The notes beneath the pieces are model-generated. The model was not told where the DNA came from. It saw only the letters and a program-made list of their open reading frames with translations, and ran no database searches. From Bacteroidota bacterium (GTDB lineage Bacteria; Bacteroidota; Bacteroidia; Chitinophagales; Chitinophagaceae): a stretch of 53,552 nucleotides of DNA. Position 1 is the stretch's first letter, and each line of letters opens with the position of its first letter. The position numbers were made by a program, and so were the translations under genes. The stretch covers positions 1 through 53,552 of the forward strand of contig CANGDH010000004.1 in the NCBI GenBank assembly GCA_947452555.1. Direction: 5' to 3'. Shown here in pieces: positions 38,325 to 44,819 of the stretch.

Positions 38325-38342
38325 ACAAGCTACTATTTTTTG

Positions 38343-38383
38343 AAATGCCCCCAAATAGTTAGACACAGAATGGGGGCATTTTT
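38343..38383. terminator. Bidirectional terminator between the TlpA-like and RND genes
   Basis: The perfect 11-base arms AAATGCCCCCA (38343-38353) and TGGGGGCATTT (38371-38381) surround a 17-base loop, with T-rich sequence on the plus-strand side and T-rich sequence on the minus-strand side. It lies between two convergent genes and can serve both. Confidence 0.88.
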
Positions 38384-38395
38384 ATTGAAATTAAT

Positions 38396-40735
38396 TTATC
38401 GTTGCTTGATAAATGTTTTAATAAGTGCAGGCAATAATACCAAATTTGTTAATGTACTTACAATTAAAGTAAGCGAAGTTAACCACCCTAGTGCCTTTGT
38501 ACCTCCAAAATCGCTAAAGCAAAATATGACAAAACCTGCAACTAAGACCATGGAAGTATAAATGATACTAATTCCAGTATGTCTGATAGTTTGTACAAGC
38601 GTACTATTTACCTCATAGTTTAAATGAGGAAGTTCTTGCTTATAATTGACAAGAAATCGTATAGTGACGTCAATTGCAATTCCTAATGCAACACTAAAAA
38701 CCAGCACCGTAGATGGTTTTAAAGAGATACCTACCCAACCCATAATGCCAGCTGTAATAAGTAATGGAATAATATTTGGGATCAATGAACACATTAATAT
38801 TGGGAATGACCTAAACAAGAAGATCATGCAAATAGCAATTAATAAGAATGCCCAAAATATTGACTCTCCTAACCCTCTGATTATAAAATTACTGCCCTCT
38901 AAGAAAGTAACACTACTGCCAGTAATTTCCACATGATATTTAGTACTATCAAACAATGCATTTGTAGCACTGTCAATTCTAACTAAAAAAGCAGGTAATT
39001 TAGCACTACCAATGTCTTTCATATTCACACTAATTCTTGTGGCTTTTTTGTCCGCATCAATGAACTTGCTTAGTAAAGCAGTAGGCCCTTTAATGTCAGC
39101 AGTTGCACCGCCATTTTTCTGAATGGAGTCTTTTTTAGGACTAAGGAAAGGACCAATAAATGCCATTTCAGTTCCTGTTGGTATACTATAGGCATTGCTG
39201 TCTCCATCATAATAGGCTTGTTTAGCAAATTTAATTCCCTCTACTAAGCCAATAGGTTTCCCTAATTCAGGTTGTGTAATTAAGAACTCATGTAATTCTT
39301 CAATTTTCTCTAATGGCTTCAAACTTCTAGTAAGTCCATTTTTTTTCTTAGTGTCAATTACAATTTCTAGTGGCATTACTCCACCTGCATTTTGTTCAAA
39401 CCATTTTAAGTCGGTATATAATTTATCTTTTTTAGGTAAGTCGTCAACAATGAAAGCTTCTTTTTTAATTTTTGTTAATCCGAAACTAGACACTATTACT
39501 AAAAAAATAGTAATTCCAAATACCCATTTAGTATGATCAAATGTCCATTTTTCAATTTTTATTAAAACACGTTCTAAAAATTTATTGTCTAAATATTTGA
39601 CATGATTAGGTTGAGGAGGCTGTAAATAGGTTAGTACTGGAGGAATAAAAAATAAACTAATAAAAAACAATGCCATAATATTCAGACCCGAAACCCATCC
39701 GAATTCTTTTAACAAAGGACTTTTTGTGAATGCAAATACAAAAAAACCAATAGCAGCAGTAATATTACAAAACAAAGTAACAATACCCATTCTGCCTACC
39801 ATTTGAACAATCGCTTTTTCTTTGTCAAGCGTTTCTTTAAAAGAAGTATGATACTTGTTTAAAAAATAAATACAATTAGGAATACCAATAACTACAATCA
39901 ATGGCGGTATTAATGCCGTTAATAAAGTTATTTTTTGTCCTAATAAAACCATTGTGCCAAAGCTCCAAATCACTCCCATTGCCACAACAGTCAAGCTTAA
40001 TAGCATAGCAGAAAAAGATCTGAAGAATAATAACAAGGTTATAGCACATAATAAAAGTGAACCTATTAAAAACCAAAGCATCTCTTTTTTAATGCGTTCT
40101 GCTAAAATGGTTCTTATATATGGAAGACCACTAACATGTAAGGCAAGCGCCGTCTTTTGCTGAAATATTGCCAACTTAGATTCTAATGTTTTTATAATGC
40201 GTGTCCTAGATCCGCTGTTTATAGAATCTGGTATAAAACTTACTGCCATGATATAGGAACTGCTATCTGGATTGTATAATAAATTTTTATAAAACGGGAG
40301 TTCTTCAAACTTTGCTTTATCAGCTAGTAAAGTACTATCATTTAGATAAGATGTATTGAAAACCTTTTGAACATTAAATTTAGATGTTACACTGTCTTTA
40401 ATAATGTTATAAGCACTTGGCACTCCTAAAACCTCCGTGACACCTGATATGGACTTTATAGAAATCTGCAGTTCTTGCATTGCATTAAACACATTAGGAG
40501 TATATAGTTTGTCAGTCTGAAAACCTACTACCATTGTTGTTCCGTCAACGCCGAACTGGCTTACAAACTTCTTATAGATTACATATTTCTCATTGTTCTC
40601 GGGGATAGCTTTAGTAAATTCATAGCTCAATTTAATTTGGCTAGCAAAATAACCCATTATTACAGTAGTAACTGCCAAAGTCAATAAAGACGTTCGTCTA
40701 TACTTTACAATAGATTGACCTAATCGATACCACAT
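38396..40735 (-). CDS. MMPL/RND-superfamily exporter
   Basis: This 779-residue inner-membrane protein has the two-fold RND repeat: helix 1 at about 18-35, a large periplasmic loop, helices 2-6 (about 210-360), helix 7 (about 405), a second loop, then helices 8-12 (about 625-775). Repeated FFISLFFIPPVLTYL / LTNLVLLPALIKTF ends and the internal duplication fit the MMPL group, which moves lipids or hopanoid-like molecules. No membrane-fusion or outer-membrane partner is adjacent. It is the last gene of the kdnA-rpoN-PAP2-like run, 18 bases after the PAP2-like gene, and ends at a terminator. Confidence 0.87.
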   Translation of the reverse strand: MWYRLGQSIVKYRRTSLLTLAVTTVIMGYFASQIKLSYEFTKAIPENNEKYVIYKKFVSQFGVDGTTMVVGFQTDKLYTPNVFNAMQELQISIKSISGVTEVLGVPSAYNIIKDSVTSKFNVQKVFNTSYLNDSTLLADKAKFEELPFYKNLLYNPDSSSYIMAVSFIPDSINSGSRTRIIKTLESKLAIFQQKTALALHVSGLPYIRTILAERIKKEMLWFLIGSLLLCAITLLLFFRSFSAMLLSLTVVAMGVIWSFGTMVLLGQKITLLTALIPPLIVVIGIPNCIYFLNKYHTSFKETLDKEKAIVQMVGRMGIVTLFCNITAAIGFFVFAFTKSPLLKEFGWVSGLNIMALFFISLFFIPPVLTYLQPPQPNHVKYLDNKFLERVLIKIEKWTFDHTKWVFGITIFLVIVSSFGLTKIKKEAFIVDDLPKKDKLYTDLKWFEQNAGGVMPLEIVIDTKKKNGLTRSLKPLEKIEELHEFLITQPELGKPIGLVEGIKFAKQAYYDGDSNAYSIPTGTEMAFIGPFLSPKKDSIQKNGGATADIKGPTALLSKFIDADKKATRISVNMKDIGSAKLPAFLVRIDSATNALFDSTKYHVEITGSSVTFLEGSNFIIRGLGESIFWAFLLIAICMIFLFRSFPILMCSLIPNIIPLLITAGIMGWVGISLKPSTVLVFSVALGIAIDVTIRFLVNYKQELPHLNYEVNSTLVQTIRHTGISIIYTSMVLVAGFVIFCFSDFGGTKALGWLTSLTLIVSTLTNLVLLPALIKTFIKQR

Positions 40736-40753
40736 AAACTTATAATTTAAGTA

Positions 40754-41392
40754 TTAAATAACCCACAAATAAGCTGCTACTTGTGTAGTTATTCCAATTA
40801 TAAAACCAATTATTAACTCTTTTTTAGTATGATCACTTACAAGCATTCTAGCACTGGTAACAATTGCAGCAATAAGAATAGCCAACATCGTCCAACTTAG
40901 GTTATTTATTGGGTAATGTAAGCCTACCATTACAACGGCAGTCAATAAACCACTGACCCCCATTGTGTGCAAACTCACTTTCATGAAATTGTTTACAATC
41001 AAACCTACCGCACTTGCTATGAAAATACCAAAATAGAAAAACTTTAACGCAATAGGCTGATCGGTAAAGTTTCTGCTTAAATAATACATCCACCAATAAA
41101 AAAACATTGTAATTACATATGGAATAATACGCTCTTTTTGTGTTCTCAAAAAGATACTTGTATTCAATTTTAATCTCCACATTAAAAAAACCGCGAATGC
41201 AGGAAAAAAAGCTGTCAACCAAAAAACACTAAATAAACGCATTTTCAATTGCCATTCCGTAATGCCTACAAATTCATAAGGAATTATAGTCATTAGATAT
41301 AACACGAAATAAGTTGGTATAAATAAAGGGTGAAAAATATAAGAAATAAATTGGCAAATATATTTTAAAACCGAAGACTGTGCATTTTCCAT
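40754..41392 (-). CDS. PAP2-like membrane protein with divergent active-site motifs
   Basis: This 212-residue protein has about six membrane helices. Motifs resemble PAP2 phosphatase: a Lys/Arg-Pro stretch in QKERIIPY, KVSLHTMG in the place of PSGH, and SARMLVSDHTKKE in the place of SR-x5-H-x3-D, where the last acid is Glu. Such proteins act on lipid phosphates, for example undecaprenyl or phosphatidate carriers. Conservation is partial, so catalysis is uncertain. It sits between rpoN (49 bases upstream) and the RND gene (18 bases downstream), suggesting work on an exported lipid. Confidence 0.6.
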   Translation of the reverse strand: MENAQSSVLKYICQFISYIFHPLFIPTYFVLYLMTIIPYEFVGITEWQLKMRLFSVFWLTAFFPAFAVFLMWRLKLNTSIFLRTQKERIIPYVITMFFYWWMYYLSRNFTDQPIALKFFYFGIFIASAVGLIVNNFMKVSLHTMGVSGLLTAVVMVGLHYPINNLSWTMLAILIAAIVTSARMLVSDHTKKELIIGFIIGITTQVAAYLWVI

Positions 41393-41441
41393 GTATTTAT
41401 TGGGCTTGATTTATTATTATTATTTCTAGCTAAATTTTTAT

Positions 41442-42980
41442 TTATAATTCTTTCCTAAGTCTTGCTACTGATATATTTAAGAGCTCTCTATATTTCGCAA
41501 CGGTTCTTCTAGCAATGTTGTAACCCTTTTCTTGAAGTTGTTCTGTTAATTCATCATCACTTAATGGCTTATGCTTGTCTTCCTGTTGAATCAACTCTTG
41601 TAGTATTGCTTTCACTTCCTTTGTACTCACTTCTTCTCCAGAATCTGTTGTCAATGACTCACTGAAAAAATACTTAAGTAAAAATGTACCAAATTCAGTT
41701 TGTACATATTTACTATTAGCCACTCTACTTACGGTTGACACATCTAATCCAGTTTTCTCTGCAATATCTTTCAATATCATAGGTCTTAACTGTGTAGTGT
41801 CCCCGCTCATGAAAAAAGAATCCTGATGAACTAGTATAGCATTCATGGTTAACAACAATGTTTGTTGTCTTTGCAAGATCATTTCGATAAACCATTTAGC
41901 GGAATCAATTTTTTGCTTGATAAAAAACACCGCTTCCTTTTGTGCCTTATCTTGCTTTTTACCTCCTTCATATTCCTTAAGCATCATTTTATAATCATCA
42001 CTAATCATTAAAGGAGGTGCATTACGACTATTTAAGGTTAGTTCTAATTTTGTATTGTTTATTATCACAGTAAAGTCTGGAATGATATACATTTCAGCTT
42101 CGTTTAACCTTGAAGTCTCTGCACCTGGCTTAGGGTTCAAAGCCAAAATTTGATGTAGTACTTCTTTCAAACCTGCATCATCAATATGTAAGCTTTTTTG
42201 AATTTTATCGTAATGCTTGCGTGTAAACTCTTCAAAATATTTCTCGATAACTAAAATTGCTAGCTTACGATTTTCGAAGCTTGCTAATTCTTTAGCATCG
42301 TGAAATGCATTTGCATTTTCTTCTTCCTTTCTTTTTAATTGAAGTAGTAAACATTCTTGCAAATCGCGAGCGGCAATTCCAGCTGGGTCAAATGATTGTA
42401 TTTTTTTTAATACAGTCTCAATTTGTTTTTCTTCAACCCACATACTTTGTTTGAATGCCAAGTCGTCTGCAATAGATCTTAATGCTCTTCTTAAATAACC
42501 ATCATCATCTAAGCTGCCAATAATTTGTTCTGCAATTTTATACGAACTATCCTCTAATGCCAACATACTTAATTGATCCATCAATAATTCATGTAAGCTT
42601 GCTTCTGCTTTAATTGGAATAACTTTATCGTTATCCAATTCCGGATAATAGTCGTCTTTTGTTTTATAGTCTGCAATGTCCCCATCGTCATCATAATTAT
42701 AGTCGCCTAATTCCTCATTGCTCATTTCATATTCATCCACTGGAACCTCTTCTTCATCTCCTAAGTCAGAAAGTAAATCATCATTGATTTCGTCAGAAGA
42801 TTTATCCATTTCCGCATCCAGCAAATCTACATTTACTTCTAATGCTGGATTCTCTTCTAATTCTTCTTTAACTCTTTGCTCAATTTGCGCAGAAGGGATT
42901 TGCAACAATTTCATTAACTGAATTTGCTGAGGCGACAACCTTTGTAGTTGTCTTTGCTGCAGTGACTGCCCTAGTGACAT
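41442..42980 (-). CDS. rpoN: RNA polymerase sigma-54 factor
   Basis: RpoN directs RNA polymerase to -24/-12 promoters that need AAA+ activators. It is 512 residues. The Gln/Leu-rich activator-interacting region starts the protein (SLGQSLQQRQLQRLSPQQIQ...). A strongly acidic linker follows (about 48-115, many Asp/Glu). The core-binding domain and the HTH (DIAEKTGLDVSTVSRVANSKYVQ) come next, and the RpoN box ARRTVAKYRE is at 490-499. It lies 12 bases after the kdnA-like gene and is probably co-transcribed. No sigma-54 activator gene is in the window. Confidence 0.97.
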   Translation of the reverse strand: MSLGQSLQQRQLQRLSPQQIQLMKLLQIPSAQIEQRVKEELEENPALEVNVDLLDAEMDKSSDEINDDLLSDLGDEEEVPVDEYEMSNEELGDYNYDDDGDIADYKTKDDYYPELDNDKVIPIKAEASLHELLMDQLSMLALEDSSYKIAEQIIGSLDDDGYLRRALRSIADDLAFKQSMWVEEKQIETVLKKIQSFDPAGIAARDLQECLLLQLKRKEEENANAFHDAKELASFENRKLAILVIEKYFEEFTRKHYDKIQKSLHIDDAGLKEVLHQILALNPKPGAETSRLNEAEMYIIPDFTVIINNTKLELTLNSRNAPPLMISDDYKMMLKEYEGGKKQDKAQKEAVFFIKQKIDSAKWFIEMILQRQQTLLLTMNAILVHQDSFFMSGDTTQLRPMILKDIAEKTGLDVSTVSRVANSKYVQTEFGTFLLKYFFSESLTTDSGEEVSTKEVKAILQELIQQEDKHKPLSDDELTEQLQEKGYNIARRTVAKYRELLNISVARLRKEL

Positions 42981-42992
42981 ACTTATAAACTT

Positions 42993-44192
42993 TTAGGAAA
43001 GAGCTTCCTTTAAAACCTTTAAAAACTGTGCTCCTTTTGCATGTACTTGTTCTTCAGACCAAGTTAAACTGATAGCTGTAGAAACGCATCTAGCCATAAT
43101 GGCATCACTTGATTCAAAAGAAGTGGTTTGCAATTTTTTAAGGGCTGTTTGTTGCGCTTCATTTAAAGCATATAAACTATTTACATTTTTAAGATGATCC
43201 CACTTTTTTATATAATGCCAGTTATTAGCGAACCAGTAAAAATTTCCAGCAAAAATGCCAGCTGTTTTTAATGCTTCAATAGCAGTCTCCATTTTTTCTT
43301 TAGACGGTAAGAACCAAGACAAAAAGCTTGCACTGTCTCCTGCAGGATCAGGCACTACTCTGAAACTAATGCCAGGCACTTGTTCCATATAAGTTCTCAA
43401 AATATGATTATTCTTTTTTTGTATCGTCAAAAAGGTATCCAACTTTCTAATTTGTGCTAACCCAACAGCAGCATGTAGTTCACTAATTCTAAAATTATAG
43501 CCTAACATAGGGTGTAAATCTGCTCCTCTGTCAATACCCAAATGATCATGTCCATGGTCCGTAAATGCATCTGCTTTGGTATATACTTCTTGATTATTTG
43601 TCATAACTACACCCCCTTCTCCACAAGTGATAGTTTTTACAAAATCAAATGAGAAGGTTCCTGCATGACCAATTGTTCCAAGTGCTTTCCCTTTATAGGT
43701 TCCACCAATACTTTGGCAAGCATCTTCTAATAAGATTAAATTGTGCTCATCACATATAGCTTTTAAAGCATCTAGGTCTGCCATGCTTCCACACATATGT
43801 ACCGGCATAATGCATTTAGTACGATTTGTAATTGCTGCCTTAACCGCTGCTGGCGCCAAAGTCAGGGTTTCGTCAATATCCACCAAGACAGGAACAGCAC
43901 CCATACTTAAAACTGCTTCAAAACTTGCCACAAAGGTAAAAGCAGGCATAATAACCTCGTCTCCAGCTCCTACGCCTAATGCTGCCATTGCAGTAGTCAA
44001 AGCAGCAGTACCACTGGATGTTAGTTGCGCATATTGCGTACCAAATGTCTTACAAATGGCTTGTTCTAGTTCTTTAGATTTCCAAATACCCTTTCTTGGG
44101 CCATCGAAACCATAACGCATTAAAATACCGGTCTCTAAGACCTCATTTACTTCTTTTCTTTCTTCTTCTCCAAAAAATTCAAAACCGGGCAT
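42993..44192 (-). CDS. DegT/DnrJ-family aminotransferase, KdnA-like (8-amino-Kdo synthesis)
   Basis: This PLP-dependent sugar aminotransferase has 399 residues. The Schiff-base lysine is K185 in FSFDFVKTITCGEGG, and D156 and Q159 in EDACQSIGGTYKG hold the cofactor. The sequence resembles what I remember of Shewanella KdnA, including the start MPGFEFFG, SFDxVKTITCGEGG instead of the common SFHxxK, DHGHDHLG and YWxxNNWHY. KdnA makes 8-amino-3,8-dideoxy-manno-octulosonate, a Kdo replacement in lipopolysaccharide. Its partner dehydrogenase KdnB is not here. It heads the minus-strand run with rpoN. The family is certain; the KdnA role is a strong inference. Confidence 0.82.
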   Translation of the reverse strand: MPGFEFFGEEERKEVNEVLETGILMRYGFDGPRKGIWKSKELEQAICKTFGTQYAQLTSSGTAALTTAMAALGVGAGDEVIMPAFTFVASFEAVLSMGAVPVLVDIDETLTLAPAAVKAAITNRTKCIMPVHMCGSMADLDALKAICDEHNLILLEDACQSIGGTYKGKALGTIGHAGTFSFDFVKTITCGEGGVVMTNNQEVYTKADAFTDHGHDHLGIDRGADLHPMLGYNFRISELHAAVGLAQIRKLDTFLTIQKKNNHILRTYMEQVPGISFRVVPDPAGDSASFLSWFLPSKEKMETAIEALKTAGIFAGNFYWFANNWHYIKKWDHLKNVNSLYALNEAQQTALKKLQTTSFESSDAIMARCVSTAISLTWSEEQVHAKGAQFLKVLKEALS

Positions 44193-44214
44193 AAGCTTGA
44201 TTTTTAATGATAAA

Positions 44215-44222
44215 CAAAGGTA
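44215..44222 (-). promoter_or_regulatory. Promoter -7 box (TACCTTTG) for the kdnA-like/rpoN run
   Basis: The minus strand reads TACCTTTG, a perfect TAnnTTTG, 22 bases before the start codon at 44192. No TTG is seen at the expected -33 spacing. Confidence 0.4.
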
Positions 44223-44287
44223 GTTTAAAAAATGAAAATTGAGGGTTTTTCAGTAATTTGCGGCTGTAAAAAAACGAAATAGAACTT

Positions 44288-44722
44288 ATGGAATACAGTA
44301 ATTTAATCTCTGTCTCTGGCATGTCTGGCTTATTTGAATTATTAACTAGCAAAAATGACGGTGCCATTGCTAGATCTTTGGAAAATAACACGACTCAGTT
44401 CATTAGTTCTAGAGCACATCAATTTTCTCATTTAGAAAGTATTGAAGTATACACTACTCGTGATAATGTATTCTTAGCAGAAGTATTTATTGCAATGGGT
44501 AAATCTAAGGAAGCCCTACCTGACGACAAGGATCCTAAAGCAGTTACCGCTTATTTCAAAAAAGCTTTCCCAAATTTGGACTTCGAACGTGTTTATGCAA
44601 GCGACATGAAGAAAATGGTTAAATGGTTTAGCCAAATCAAGAAAAATAATATTGAACCAGTTTTACCAACTGACGACGAAGAGACTGAATCGCCTGAAGT
44701 AGCCGAGAAGTCAGCTAAATAA
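44288..44722 (+). CDS. DUF5606 domain protein
   Basis: This 144-residue cytoplasmic protein is of the Bacteroidota-specific DUF5606 type. It opens LISVSGMSGLFELLTSKNDGAIARSL, a beta-rich N-domain, then a helical part (DPKAVTAYFKKAFPNLDFERVYASDMKKMVKWF) and an acidic tail (DDEETESPEVAEK). The function of the family is not known to me. It is divergent from the kdnA-like gene and is followed by a terminator. Confidence 0.8.
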   Translation: MEYSNLISVSGMSGLFELLTSKNDGAIARSLENNTTQFISSRAHQFSHLESIEVYTTRDNVFLAEVFIAMGKSKEALPDDKDPKAVTAYFKKAFPNLDFERVYASDMKKMVKWFSQIKKNNIEPVLPTDDEETESPEVAEKSAK

Positions 44723-44747
44723 ATTTATATCTTATACACTAAGACAC

Positions 44748-44783
44748 AAAAAAGCTTATCCATTAACGGGTAAGCTTTTTTTT
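44748..44783. terminator. Intrinsic terminator after the DUF5606 gene
   Basis: The 14-base arms AAAAAAGCTTATCC (44748-44761) and GGGTAAGCTTTTTT (44768-44781), with one G-T pair, flank the loop ATTAAC. T continues to 44783. The symmetric A and T flanks would let it act on either strand. Confidence 0.88.
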
Positions 44784-44819
44784 ATCCTTAAATTGCAATA
44801 CCAAAGCCTCCTTCTTTTT

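Noticed and set aside
42722..42921. Acidic, Asp/Glu-rich low-complexity run in rpoN as a repeat or frameshift sign
   Set aside because: The frame continues cleanly through to the RpoN box; acidic linkers are common in sigma-54.
44179..44391. Minus-strand frame upstream of the kdnA-like gene
   Set aside because: It covers the divergent promoter region and the start of the DUF5606 gene; no RBS or family supports it.
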